Positions 20,271-28,695 of a stretch of 64,000 bases of DNA are shown piece by piece. Location: the NCBI RefSeq assembly GCF_004135605.1, contig NZ_SDPT01000003.1, forward strand, positions 124,001 to 188,000. The letters run 5' to 3'. This DNA is from Sphingomonas desiccabilis. Its GTDB lineage: Bacteria > Pseudomonadota > Alphaproteobacteria > Sphingomonadales > Sphingomonadaceae. The position numbers and the translations under genes were made by a program. Every line of letters begins with the position of its first letter. Position 1 is the first letter of the stretch. The notes beneath the pieces are model-generated. The model ran no database searches, had not been told where the DNA came from, and worked only from the letters and a program-made list of their open reading frames with translations.

Positions 20271-20953
20271 TGCGGTTGCTGGGAGTGCTCGCGGGTGTGC
20301 TCGCGGGGCTGGTGATGACGGGTGGCGCAGAGGCGCAGCCGGCACGCGACTGGCGCACGGCGACAGTGAAGGCGGCGAGCGGCGGCTATCAGATCGGCAA
20401 CCCGCAGGCGCGCGTCACGCTGGTCGAATATGTCAGCTACACCTGCCCGCACTGCGGCCATTTCGTCGAGGAATCCAAGGCGCCGCTCCACGACGGCCTG
20501 GTCCGCAACGGCCAGGTGCGGGTGGAGATCCGCAACTTCGTGCGCGATCCGCTGGACCTGGCCAGCGCCTTGCTCGCGCGCTGCGGCGGGACGGCGCGGT
20601 TCGCGCGCCAGCACGCGCTGATCTTTGCGAACCAGAAGGCGCTGCTCGACAAGGCGATGGCGTTCCAGGCCACGCCCGATGCGTTCAAGGGCGCGACGAC
20701 GATCGAGGCGCGGCTGCGGCGGATCGCCGCGGGCTCCGGCCTGACGGCGCTGATGACGCGCAGCGGGCTTTCCCCGCAGCAGGCGGACCGCTGCCTGATC
20801 GACGCGGCCGCGCGCCAGGAGCTCGTCGGTGCGACCGAAAAGCTCCAGGGCCGGATCGAGGGCACGCCGAGCTTCGAGATCGACGGCAATCTGCTGGCCG
20901 CCAACAGCTGGGCCGAGGTCGAGCCCCCGCTGCGCCAGGCGCTGCAGCGCTGA
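20270..20953 (+). CDS. Periplasmic DsbA-family thiol:disulfide protein
   Basis: A 227-residue thioredoxin-fold protein with signal peptide MRLLGVLAGVLAGLVMTGGAEA. The active site is C59-P-H-C62, as in DsbA, in VEYVSYTCPHCGH. The cis-Pro loop reads GTPSFEIDG. It probably oxidises or shuffles disulfides in exported proteins. The ATG overlaps the dciA stop. A second DsbA-like gene follows after 29 bp, then smc. It is closer to the BdbD/DsbG-like alphaproteobacterial branch than to E. coli DsbA, an impression from motif spacing only. Confidence 0.92.
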   Translation: MRLLGVLAGVLAGLVMTGGAEAQPARDWRTATVKAASGGYQIGNPQARVTLVEYVSYTCPHCGHFVEESKAPLHDGLVRNGQVRVEIRNFVRDPLDLASALLARCGGTARFARQHALIFANQKALLDKAMAFQATPDAFKGATTIEARLRRIAAGSGLTALMTRSGLSPQQADRCLIDAAARQELVGATEKLQGRIEGTPSFEIDGNLLAANSWAEVEPPLRQALQR

Positions 20954-20982
20954 ACCCCCATTCTCTTCACGGAGCCATTTCC

Positions 20983-21714
20983 ATGCGTATCGCCCTTCCT
21001 CTGCTGCCCCTTCTCCTGCTCGCCGGTTGCGGTGGTGGGGACGCGGGCTCCGGCAACAGCGGTGCGCCCGCACAGAAGGTCGCGGCGGTAGCAGCGCCGG
21101 CCGGCACCAGCTGGGCCGAGACCGTGTCGGTGACGCCGGAGGGCGGCTATCGCATGGGCAACCCCGATGCCGCGATCAAGCTGGTCGAATATGGCTCGCG
21201 CACCTGCCCGACCTGCGGCCAGTTCGGGCGTGATTCGGTGCCGGCGCTGGCGGACACCTATGTCGCGAGCGGCAAAGTCTCCTACGAATTCCGCGACTTC
21301 GCGGTGCATGGCGCGCCGGATCTGGCGGCCGGTCTGCTCGGCCGCTGCGGCGGGACGGGGCCGTTCTTCCCGATCCTCGACCAGATGTACGCCAACCAGA
21401 ATGCGGTGCTGGAGAAGCTCCAGTCGCTGCCGGAAAGCTTCCAAGCGCAGGTGCAGCAGATGCCGCCGGCGCAGGCGGTGTCGCTGTGGGCGCAGCAGCT
21501 GGGCTACATCGACTTCGTCAAGCAGCGCGGCATTCCCGAGGCGAAGGCGCGCCAGTGCCTGGCCGACCAGAAGGGCCTGGAGGCGCTCGTCAAGATCACC
21601 GAGGAAGCCGCCGACAAGGTGACGGGCACCCCGAGCTTCTTCCTGAACGACAACAAGCTGGACGCGGTGAACTGGACGCAGGTCGAGGCGGCGCTGCGCG
21701 ACGCCGGCGCCTGA
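20983..21714 (+). CDS. DsbA-family thioredoxin-fold lipoprotein
   Basis: A paralogue of the preceding gene, 243 residues. The N-terminus MRIALPLLPLLLLAGC has a lipobox with Cys16, so the mature protein should be lipid-anchored. A Gly/Ser/Ala linker leads to the fold (GGYRMGNPDAAIKLVEYGS) with active site C75-P-T-C78. The cis-Pro loop is GTPSFFLN. The CPTC motif differs from CPHC next door, suggesting a different redox potential or partner. It ends 27 bp before smc. Confidence 0.92.
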   Translation: MRIALPLLPLLLLAGCGGGDAGSGNSGAPAQKVAAVAAPAGTSWAETVSVTPEGGYRMGNPDAAIKLVEYGSRTCPTCGQFGRDSVPALADTYVASGKVSYEFRDFAVHGAPDLAAGLLGRCGGTGPFFPILDQMYANQNAVLEKLQSLPESFQAQVQQMPPAQAVSLWAQQLGYIDFVKQRGIPEAKARQCLADQKGLEALVKITEEAADKVTGTPSFFLNDNKLDAVNWTQVEAALRDAGA

Positions 21715-21741
21715 TCCCCGACTGACCGGGCGCGCGCGGCG

Positions 21742-24700
21742 ATGCGGATCCGGCGGCTGCGCCTGTCCGGCTTCAAGAGCTTCGTCGACGCCTCCGACCT
21801 GGTGATCGAGCAGGGGCTGACCGGCGTGGTCGGCCCCAATGGCTGCGGCAAGTCGAACCTCCTCGAAGCGCTGCGCTGGACAATGGGCGAGAACTCCGCC
21901 CGGTCGATGCGCGGCGCGGCGATGGAGGACGTGATCTTCGCCGGCACCGCGACGCGCCCGCCGCGCGACTTCGCCGAGGTGTCGATCCTGGCCGACGAGG
22001 TCGGGCCGGAGGGTGAGGAAGTGGAGGTGGTGCGCCGGATCGAGCGCGGCGCCGGCTCCGCCTATCGAATCAACGGCCGCGACGTGCGCGCCAAGGACGT
22101 CGCGCTCTTGTTCGCGGACGCCGCCACCGGCGCGCATTCGCCCGCGCTGGTCAGCCAGAACCGGATCAGCGCCGTCATCTCCGCCAAGCCGGCCGAGCGG
22201 CGGGCGATGCTGGAGGAAGCGGCGGGGATCGCCGGGCTCCACGTCCGCAGGCGCGATGCCGAGAACCGGCTGCGCGCAACCGAGGCCAATCTGGCGCGGC
22301 TGGCCGAGGTGCTGGCCGACCAGGACGGACGCATCGCGCAGCTGCGGCGGCAGGCACGGCAGGCGGAACGCTATCGCGAGCTTTCGGGGCGGATCCGCGT
22401 CGCGGAGGCGCGGCTGATCTTTGCGCGCTGGCGGGACGCGGCGGCGGCGGCGGATGGGGCGCGGGCGGAAGCCCGGGATGCGGAGGCGCTGGTCGCCACG
22501 TGCACGGCGGAACAGGCGGCGGCGGAAGCGGCGCAGGCGGCGGCCGTGGCGGCGCTCGCCACCCATCGCAGCAGTGCCCAGGCGGCGCGCGACGCGCTGT
22601 CGGAAGCGACGCACCGGCGCGAGGCGCTGGTGGCGCAGCGCGGGGCTGCCGAACGGCGGCTGCGCGAGCTGGAGGCGGCAGTCGCCCGCATCGCCGAGGA
22701 TCGCGGGCGCGAGGGCGCCTTGGCGAGCGACGCGGCCGAGGCGCTGGCGCGGCTCTCGGCCGAGGGCAGGGCCCTGGAGACCGAAGCGGCCGCGGCCGAT
22801 GCCGCGCTGCCGGAACTGACGGCGGCACTGGCGGCGGCAGAGCAGGCGAGCCGCGATGCCGAGGTGGCGCTTGCCCAGGCGCTGGCGCGGCAGGCGAGCG
22901 AACTGGCCGATGTCCGCGTCGCGCGCGCCGCGCTGCAGGCGGCACAGGCGCGGCTGGAGCGTGCCACTCGCGACGAGCGGCGGATCGCGGCCGAACTGGC
23001 GGCGCTGGCCGATGCGGCGCCGCTCCAGGCCGCGCGCGCGGCGGCAGCCGACGCGCGGGAGAAGGCGCTCGGCGGGATCGAGCATGCGCGGGCGACGCTG
23101 GCGTCGGCGGACGCGGAAGAGCGGGCGCAGGCCGGCCGGCGGGAGGCCGCGCAGGCGGCGCGCGCGACCGCGGCGGCGGAACTGGCGGCGCTCGACGGCG
23201 AAGCGGCGGCGCTGGAGCGCGCGCAGCGGCGCGGCGGGCGCGAGCGGCTGCTCGACCGGCTGGAGGTGGCACCGGGCTATGAGCGCGCGCTGGCGGCGGC
23301 CTTGGGCGATGACGTGGAGGCGGGGCTCGACCCGGCGGACGAACGCTATTGGGGCGGGGCCGAGGCGACGCCTGCCGACCCGCCGCCACCGCCGGGCGTT
23401 TCCCGGCTGTCGGGGCAGGTGGTGGCGCCGGAGGTGCTGGGGCGCAGGCTCCACCAGGTATTCGTGTGCGAGGTCGACACCGGCACGTCGCTCGCGGTGG
23501 GGCAGCGGCTGGTGACGCTCGACGGGGCGCTGCGGCGCTGGGACGGCTTCCGGGCGGTGGCAGGCGGTGGGGCCGCGGCGGCGGAGCGGCTGGAGCGGGC
23601 GAATCGGCTGCGCGCGATCGCGGCGGCGCGTCCGCAGGCAGCGGCTGCGGTCGAGCAGGCGGCGGTGGCGCTTACGGAAGCGGAGGCGGCGATTCGCGCT
23701 GCCAAGACGCAGGCGGCCGAGGCGCGGCGCAGCGTCGAATCGCACGAAGCCGCCGCGCGCGAGGCGGCCCGCGCCGAGGACCGGGCGACGGCGGCGATCG
23801 AGCGCGCCGAATCGCAGCGCGCCGACCTCGCCGCGCGCCAGCGTCGGGCGGCGCTCGACCTGGAGGAGGCGGTGGGCGAGGCGACCCGCGCCGAAGCGGC
23901 GGTGGCGGCGCTGCCGGACGGGAGCGGAACCCAGGCGGAGGTCGCCCGGCTGTCGGCCGAGGCGGAGGCGCGGCGTGGCGGGGTGGCGGACGCGCGCGCG
24001 GCGGCGGGCGAACGCGAGCGGGCCGCCACCGCGGCGCGGACGCGGATCACGGCGGCGGCGGCGGAAGCCAAGGGCTGGAAACAGCGCGCGGGCGAGGCGG
24101 TGCGGCGCATCGCCGATCTCGACAAGCGCGCCACCGACAGTGCGCGCGAGCGCGACGCGATTGCGGGGCGGCCGGATGCGCTGTCGATCGAGATCGAGAC
24201 GGTAACGGCGGCCTTGCTGGGCGCGCGCGAGGCGGTGGATGCCGCCCAGCGCGAGGAACATGCCGCCGAACAGGCGCTGCGGGCGGCGGAGACGGCGTTG
24301 CGGGCGATCGGCGAGTCGCTGGCTGCGGCGCGCGAGGCGCGCGCGGGTGCGGCGGCGCGTGCGGAGAACCACGATCAGCGGCGGGTGGAGACGGCGCGGC
24401 TGTCGGGCGAACGTTTCGAATGTCCCCCGCCGTTGTTGCCGGATCGGCTGGGGTTCGAGAGCGCCGAGGTGGCGACCCCCGAGGCGGAGGCGGCGGCGCA
24501 CGACCGGCTGACGGCGGAGCGCGAGCGCATCGGTCCGGTGAACCTGGTGGCGGATCGTGAGCTCGCCGAGCTGGATGCGGCGCGGGCGAGCGGCGACGGC
24601 GAGCGTGCCGAACTGGAGCTGGCGGTGAATCGCCTGCGCGGCTCCATCGGCATTCTCAATCGCGAGGGGCGGCAGCGGCTGCTGGCCGCCTTCCATGCGG

Positions 24701-25155
24701 TCAACGCGCATTTCCAGCGCCTGTTCGGCACGCTGTTCAATGGCGGTCAGGCGCATCTGGCGCTGGTCGATTCGGACGATCCGCTGGAGGCGGGATTAGA
24801 AATCCTGGCGCAACCGCCGGGCAAGCGGCTCCAGTCGCTCACCCTGCTGTCGGGCGGAGAGCAGGCGCTGACCGCGGTGGCGCTGATCTTCGGGCTGTTC
24901 CTGACCAGCCCGGCACCGATCTGCGTGCTGGACGAGGTCGACGCGCCGCTGGACGACGCCAACATCGACCGCTTCTGCGATCTGCTCGAGCGGATGACGG
25001 AGGAGACCGAGACACGCTACCTGATCGTCACCCACAATGCGGCGACGATGAGCCGGATGCACCGGCTGTTCGGGGTGACCATGGTCGAGCAGGGGGTGAG
25101 CCGGCTGGTGTCGGTCGACCTGCGCGGCGCCGAAACCTTGCTGGCGGCGGAGTAG
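21742..25155 (+). CDS. smc: Chromosome segregation ATPase SMC
   Basis: Structural-maintenance-of-chromosomes subunit of condensin, with ScpA/ScpB expected elsewhere. The 1137 residues begin with MRIRRLRLSGFKSF and Walker A GPNGCGKSN (31-39). Two very Ala/Arg/Glu-rich coiled-coil arms (about 165-500 and 640-950) flank a hinge (about 500-630). The C-terminal head has the signature LSGGEQALTAVAL (about 1035-1047) and Walker B/D-loop VLDEVDAPLDDAN (about 1062-1074). The arms are so Ala-rich that antisense frames stay open for kilobases. It follows two DsbA-like genes in a probable operon. Confidence 0.97.
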   Translation: MRIRRLRLSGFKSFVDASDLVIEQGLTGVVGPNGCGKSNLLEALRWTMGENSARSMRGAAMEDVIFAGTATRPPRDFAEVSILADEVGPEGEEVEVVRRIERGAGSAYRINGRDVRAKDVALLFADAATGAHSPALVSQNRISAVISAKPAERRAMLEEAAGIAGLHVRRRDAENRLRATEANLARLAEVLADQDGRIAQLRRQARQAERYRELSGRIRVAEARLIFARWRDAAAAADGARAEARDAEALVATCTAEQAAAEAAQAAAVAALATHRSSAQAARDALSEATHRREALVAQRGAAERRLRELEAAVARIAEDRGREGALASDAAEALARLSAEGRALETEAAAADAALPELTAALAAAEQASRDAEVALAQALARQASELADVRVARAALQAAQARLERATRDERRIAAELAALADAAPLQAARAAAADAREKALGGIEHARATLASADAEERAQAGRREAAQAARATAAAELAALDGEAAALERAQRRGGRERLLDRLEVAPGYERALAAALGDDVEAGLDPADERYWGGAEATPADPPPPPGVSRLSGQVVAPEVLGRRLHQVFVCEVDTGTSLAVGQRLVTLDGALRRWDGFRAVAGGGAAAAERLERANRLRAIAAARPQAAAAVEQAAVALTEAEAAIRAAKTQAAEARRSVESHEAAAREAARAEDRATAAIERAESQRADLAARQRRAALDLEEAVGEATRAEAAVAALPDGSGTQAEVARLSAEAEARRGGVADARAAAGERERAATAARTRITAAAAEAKGWKQRAGEAVRRIADLDKRATDSARERDAIAGRPDALSIEIETVTAALLGAREAVDAAQREEHAAEQALRAAETALRAIGESLAAAREARAGAAARAENHDQRRVETARLSGERFECPPPLLPDRLGFESAEVATPEAEAAAHDRLTAERERIGPVNLVADRELAELDAARASGDGERAELELAVNRLRGSIGILNREGRQRLLAAFHAVNAHFQRLFGTLFNGGQAHLALVDSDDPLEAGLEILAQPPGKRLQSLTLLSGGEQALTAVALIFGLFLTSPAPICVLDEVDAPLDDANIDRFCDLLERMTEETETRYLIVTHNAATMSRMHRLFGVTMVEQGVSRLVSVDLRGAETLLAAE

Positions 25156-25159
25156 CGCG

Positions 25160-25516
25160 ATGATCCGACCTGGCCTGATGCTTGCCGCATTGCTGATGGC
25201 GCCCGCCCCCGCCATGGCGGAGCCGCAGGGCCTGCCCGGGCATTATTATCTCTCCGGCATGACCGAGGTCGGGTCGGAACTGCTGCTGCGCGGCGACGGG
25301 CGCTACCGCTGGATGCTTGCCTATGGCGCGCTCGACCTGGCGGTGGAGGGAAGCTGGACGCGCAGCGGCGACATGCTGACGCTGGTGGCGGATCCGGGCA
25401 CGCTGGCAGAGGACGGGATGGAGTCGATCTTTGCGCGGATGGTGCTGCGGATCGAGCATGACGGCGCGCTGGTGCCGACGGAGAATTTGCGCGGGGCGTA
25501 TCGCAAGGCACCGTAG
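25160..25516 (+). CDS. Small secreted protein of unknown function
   Basis: A 118-residue protein with signal peptide MIRPGLMLAALLMAPAPAMA, cleaved before EPQGLPG. The mature part is about 98 residues with strand-like segments (GHYYLSGMTEVGSELLLRGDGRYRWMLAYGALDLAVEGSW), which suggests a small beta-sandwich or lipocalin-like protein. No family recognised and no catalytic motif visible. It begins 4 bp after the smc stop, so it is probably translated from the same mRNA. The gap after it (25517-25833) contains two repeat elements and no gene. Confidence 0.75.
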   Translation: MIRPGLMLAALLMAPAPAMAEPQGLPGHYYLSGMTEVGSELLLRGDGRYRWMLAYGALDLAVEGSWTRSGDMLTLVADPGTLAEDGMESIFARMVLRIEHDGALVPTENLRGAYRKAP

Positions 25517-25550
25517 GAGCCCGCGTTCTCAGCGCCCACCCGCAACGGAA

Positions 25551-25639
25551 CGTCATCCTGACGGAAGTCGGATCCATTGCCGCTCCGCTTCCGCCTCTAG
25601 CGCTGCGTGTCTGGATCCTGACTTTCGTCAGCATGACGG
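25551..25639. repeat. Intergenic inverted repeat, family C
   Basis: Left arm CGTCATCCTGACGGAAGTC with GGATCCATTGCCGCT is matched at the far end by GGATCCTGACTTTCGTCAG and CATGACG. The middle differs between copies. It sits between convergent genes, immediately before a family B element. Other copies start at 28588 and 48048. Confidence 0.85.
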
Positions 25640-25720
25640 GTGAGGGCTGGAGTCGGTTTCGCGGAATCAGGGCTGTCCCGGAGGGGTCAGTCCAGTCGCC
25701 TTGGCGCATGGCCAGCTTGG

Positions 25721-25817
25721 TACCCCGGCGAAGGCCGGGGTCCAGTTGGGAGGACGGAAGTTGGGTTCCGAGCCTCACCAACGGCACCGCAGCTGGACCC
25801 CGGCCTTCGCCGGGGCA
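25721..25817. repeat. Intergenic inverted repeat, family B
   Basis: TACCCCGGCGAAGGCCGGGG at the left is answered by CCCCGGCCTTCGCCGGGG at the right; the inner boxes TCCAGTTGGG and AGCTGGACC also pair. The strong G+C arms could fold in RNA from either strand. Related copies lie near 57117 and 63607, with partial arms at 28366 and 28531. Confidence 0.88.
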
Positions 25818-25833
25818 CGATACTCCCGTGGGC

Positions 25834-26946
25834 TCAGTCCAGCCGCGCCTTCGCGATCCGCGTCATGCGGCAGGCGAGGTCGGCTTCGCCCGACGCGACG
25901 AGCCAGCTGTCGCCTGCGTCGACGATGCCGGTCGTGAACACCACCGGCTGCGGCAGATAGGCCTGGTGCGCAAACGGCGCGATGAGATCGGGCGCAGCCT
26001 CCAGCACCGGAGCCGACTCCTCGCGCTCCAGGATGCGGGTGGGATCGTCGGCGTCGAGCAGCGCGCGATAGGTGCGGTAGACGCCGACTGCGCCCTGTTT
26101 CTCGACGCCGTGGTAGAGCAGCATCCAGCCGCGCGCCGTGCGCACCGGGGGCGTTCCGCCGCCGAGCTTGGAGGCGGCTGCGGCCTTCAAGGGCCGGATC
26201 GCGAAGTCGGCGACCGGGCGCCAGTGCAGCATGTCCGGCGAGGTGGCGAGATTGATCGACGGACCGCCGGCGTCGTCGTCGTCGGGCGGCATCGCGAACC
26301 AGGCGTCCGACAGCGGCCGCGTTAGGGCGAGATACCGGTCGCCGACCGTCCCCTCGAACGGGATCATGTCCTTGTTGCCGTGGTCGAGCACCAGGCCGCA
26401 CGAACGCCAGTCGAGTCCGTTGTCGGAATCGTACATCACCGTGCACAGCCGCCCGCCCGACACCGCGCACACCGTCATCCACCAGCGATCGCCGATGCGG
26501 ACGATGCGCGGATCCTCGATGCCATATTCGCCGTGGCGCGCGTCGGGCTCGATCGCGCGGTCGTAGTGGACGGCGACGATGCGCTGGCCTTCCGGATCGA
26601 GCTCGACCGGCAGCAGCCACGATAGCGAGGTGAGCCCCAGGAAGGGATAGGCGCCGCCCGACAGCACGAAGAAGCGCGGATCGGCCACGTCGGCACCCGC
26701 CGCGTCGAAATCGTCGAGCCGGTAGCCCACGGGCGTCCAGCGGATCGACCGCACCTGGCCGTCGCGGATCGGCTCGGCCAGGGCCTCGGCCACGCGGACC
26801 ATCAGCAGCAGATTGCCGTTGGCGAGACGGGTGAGGCCGGGGTTGAAGGCGCCGAGCACGAAGGTCGGCTCGGCGATGCCGCGGCGAAGCGGCGAGCGGG
26901 CGAGGTCGACATCGTCGGGGGCGAAGACGATGCGGTCCTCGGCCAT
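25834..26946 (-). CDS. GH130-family glycosidase/mannoside phosphorylase-like protein
   Basis: A five-bladed beta-propeller protein, 370 residues. GH130 members mostly phosphorolyse beta-mannosides such as beta-1,2-mannobiose. Family marks are LGAFNPGLTRLANGNLLLMVRV, YGIEDPRIV (the Asp of EDPR is the usual acid), DHGNKDMIPFEG, and LGGGTPPVRTARGWMLLYHG. The C-terminus is VVFTTGIVDAGDSWLVASGE. It is a paralogue of the gene at 33804. It begins 3 bp after the chorismate mutase stop on the same strand. Substrate unknown; no sugar transporter is adjacent. Confidence 0.85.
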   Translation of the reverse strand: MAEDRIVFAPDDVDLARSPLRRGIAEPTFVLGAFNPGLTRLANGNLLLMVRVAEALAEPIRDGQVRSIRWTPVGYRLDDFDAAGADVADPRFFVLSGGAYPFLGLTSLSWLLPVELDPEGQRIVAVHYDRAIEPDARHGEYGIEDPRIVRIGDRWWMTVCAVSGGRLCTVMYDSDNGLDWRSCGLVLDHGNKDMIPFEGTVGDRYLALTRPLSDAWFAMPPDDDDAGGPSINLATSPDMLHWRPVADFAIRPLKAAAASKLGGGTPPVRTARGWMLLYHGVEKQGAVGVYRTYRALLDADDPTRILEREESAPVLEAAPDLIAPFAHQAYLPQPVVFTTGIVDAGDSWLVASGEADLACRMTRIAKARLD

Positions 26947-26949
26947 GGT

Positions 26950-27231
26950 TCAGCTCGCCTGGAACTGGGTGTGGTGGCGGATCACTTCCTCGATGATGAA
27001 GCGCAGGAACTTCTCGGAGAACTCCGGGTCCAGGTCGGCGTCGCGGGCGAGCGCGCGCAGCCGGGCGATCTGGCGTTCCTCGCGGCCGGGATCGGCGGGG
27101 GGAAGGTCCTTCTCCGCCTTGTAGCGGCCGACCGCCTGGGTGACCTTGAAGCGCTCGGCCAGCATGAACACTAGGGCGGCGTCGATGTTGTCGATGCTCT
27201 GCCGATAGCGGGCCAGCGTGTCGTCGGTCAT
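26950..27231 (-). CDS. Chorismate mutase, AroQ class
   Basis: It rearranges chorismate to prephenate, supplying pheA. The 93 residues are all-helical AroQ type: LARYRQSIDNIDAALVFMLAERFKVTQAVGRYKAEKDLPP, then REERQIARLRALA and EKFLRFIIEEVIRHH. The start at 27231 gives the usual length for a single-domain mutase; the frame is open to 27327. It is divergent from the polyprenyl synthase gene and followed closely by a GH130 gene. Confidence 0.9.
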   Translation of the reverse strand: MTDDTLARYRQSIDNIDAALVFMLAERFKVTQAVGRYKAEKDLPPADPGREERQIARLRALARDADLDPEFSEKFLRFIIEEVIRHHTQFQAS

Positions 27232-27338
27232 CGATTCCCTCCCTTGGTGCGCGCGGCTGCGCTTTTCGCGTCGCTTTCCGGGTTGCGCAAGCCCGCCGGC
27301 CTTGCGTTCGCCCCGCGTTGCAGCCACATCGGCGTGGC

Positions 27339-28361
27339 ATGAGTGCCACCGTACACCGCCTCACCCCGACCGGTCGCGTGAAGGACCCGTCGCTCGATCC
27401 GATGATGACGCTCGTCGCGGAGGACATGGCGGCCGTCAACGCGGTGATCGTCGATCGCATGCAGTCCCGGATCCCGCTGATCCCGGAACTGGCCGGCCAC
27501 CTGATCTCGGGCGGCGGCAAGCGGCTGCGGCCGATGCTGACGCTCGCGAGCGGGCAGCTGCTGGGGTACCACGGCACGCGCCACCATCTGCTGGCGGCGG
27601 CGGTCGAGTTCATCCACACCGCCACGCTGCTCCACGACGACGTGGTCGACGGTTCGGACCTGCGTCGCGGCAAGCGCACCGCCAACATCATCTGGGGCAA
27701 TCCGGCGAGCGTGCTGGTCGGCGACTTCCTGTTCAGCCGCTCGTTCGAGCTGATGGTGGAGGCCGACAGCCTGGCCGCGCTCAAGATCCTGTCGAACGCC
27801 TCGGCCGTGATCGCGGAAGGCGAGGTCAACCAGCTGACCGCGGTGCGTCGGGTCGACCTCCACGAAGATCGCTACCTCGACATCATCGGCGCCAAGACCG
27901 CCGCGCTGTTCGCCGCCGCCTGCCGCATCGCCGCGGTGGTCGCCGACCGGCCGCAGGCGGAGGAGCTGGCGCTCGATGCCTATGGGCGGAACCTCGGCAT
28001 TGCGTTCCAGCTGGTGGACGATGCGATCGACTATGTCTCGGACGCGTCGACCATGGGCAAGGATGCGGGCGACGACTTCCGCGAGGGCAAGATGACGCTG
28101 CCGGTGATCCTCGCCTATGCGCGCGGGGATGAGGCGGCGCGCGGCTTCTGGCGCGACGCGGTGTCGGGCCGGCGCGCGACCGACGCAGACTTCGCGCATG
28201 CGGTGGAGCTGGTGCGCAGCAGCCGCGCGGTCGAGGACACCATGGCGCGGGCGCGGCATTACGGGCAGCGCGCGATCGAGTCGCTTAGCGGCTTCGCGGA
28301 TGGCGCGGCCAAGGACGCGATGGTCGAGGCGGTCGAGTTCGCGGTCGCGCGAGCCTATTGA
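27339..28361 (+). CDS. ispB: Long-chain polyprenyl diphosphate synthase
   Basis: It extends farnesyl diphosphate to the ubiquinone side chain (in this group most likely decaprenyl). The 340 residues from ATG 27339 have GGGKRLRPML, the first Asp-rich motif LLHDDVVDGSDLRRG (Asp100/101/104) and the second FQLVDDAIDYV (Asp227/228/231). GKMTLPVILA follows. There is no bulky residue pattern near the first motif that would stop chain growth early, which fits a long product; the exact length is not readable. ispB is the E. coli name for the octaprenyl enzyme. Confidence 0.92.
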   Translation: MSATVHRLTPTGRVKDPSLDPMMTLVAEDMAAVNAVIVDRMQSRIPLIPELAGHLISGGGKRLRPMLTLASGQLLGYHGTRHHLLAAAVEFIHTATLLHDDVVDGSDLRRGKRTANIIWGNPASVLVGDFLFSRSFELMVEADSLAALKILSNASAVIAEGEVNQLTAVRRVDLHEDRYLDIIGAKTAALFAAACRIAAVVADRPQAEELALDAYGRNLGIAFQLVDDAIDYVSDASTMGKDAGDDFREGKMTLPVILAYARGDEAARGFWRDAVSGRRATDADFAHAVELVRSSRAVEDTMARARHYGQRAIESLSGFADGAAKDAMVEAVEFAVARAY

Positions 28362-28365
28362 GCGG

Positions 28366-28559
28366 TGCCCCGGCGAAGGCCGGGGGCGTTGCACGACCGC
28401 TTCCGTATCCCTGCGCAGGCCGGGATCCAGGGCCAAGCAGAACAACGGCGCATTGCTCCCGGAGCCTTGGACTCCAGCCTTCGCAGGAGCACGTGGCGGG
28501 ACGGTCGCGCGTAACGCTGCCGCCTTCCCACCTGGACCTCGGCCTGCGCCGGGGTACGA
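28366..28559. repeat. Nested partial repeats, families B and A/B hybrid
   Basis: The outer pair is GCCCCGGCGAAGGCCGGGG (from 28367) with GGACCTCGGCCTGCGCCGGG (from 28534). Inside it lies a second pair, CCCTGCGCAGGCCGGGATCC (from 28409) with GGACTCCAGCCTTCGCAGG (from 28469), ending in the family A box AGGAGCAC. It looks like one element inserted into, or recombined with, another. A family C copy follows. No gene is visible in 28362-28695. Confidence 0.75.
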
Positions 28560-28587
28560 GAGGGTTTCGCAACCATCCCGCTACCCC

Positions 28588-28677
28588 CGTCATGCTGACG
28601 AACGTCAGCATCCATTCGCGCTACGCTCGCGACTCCAGGCGGAGCGGCAATGGACCCTGACGTTCGTCAGGATGACG
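28588..28677. repeat. Intergenic inverted repeat, family C
   Basis: CGTCATGCTGACGAACGTCA with GCATCCATTCGCG is mirrored by GGACCCTGACGTTCGTCAGG and ATGACG. It contains the internal box GCTACGCTCGCGACTCC, shared with the copy at 48048. It lies between convergent genes (polyprenyl synthase and nitronate monooxygenase). Confidence 0.88.
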
Positions 28678-28695
28678 AATCGCGGGCGGCGGCCC

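Noticed and set aside
20437..24756. A 1439-codon antisense frame over smc and the DsbA-like genes
   Set aside because: The translation is low-complexity Arg/Leu/Pro/Gln text without motifs. It mirrors the Ala/Arg/Glu-rich SMC coiled coils and is compositional.
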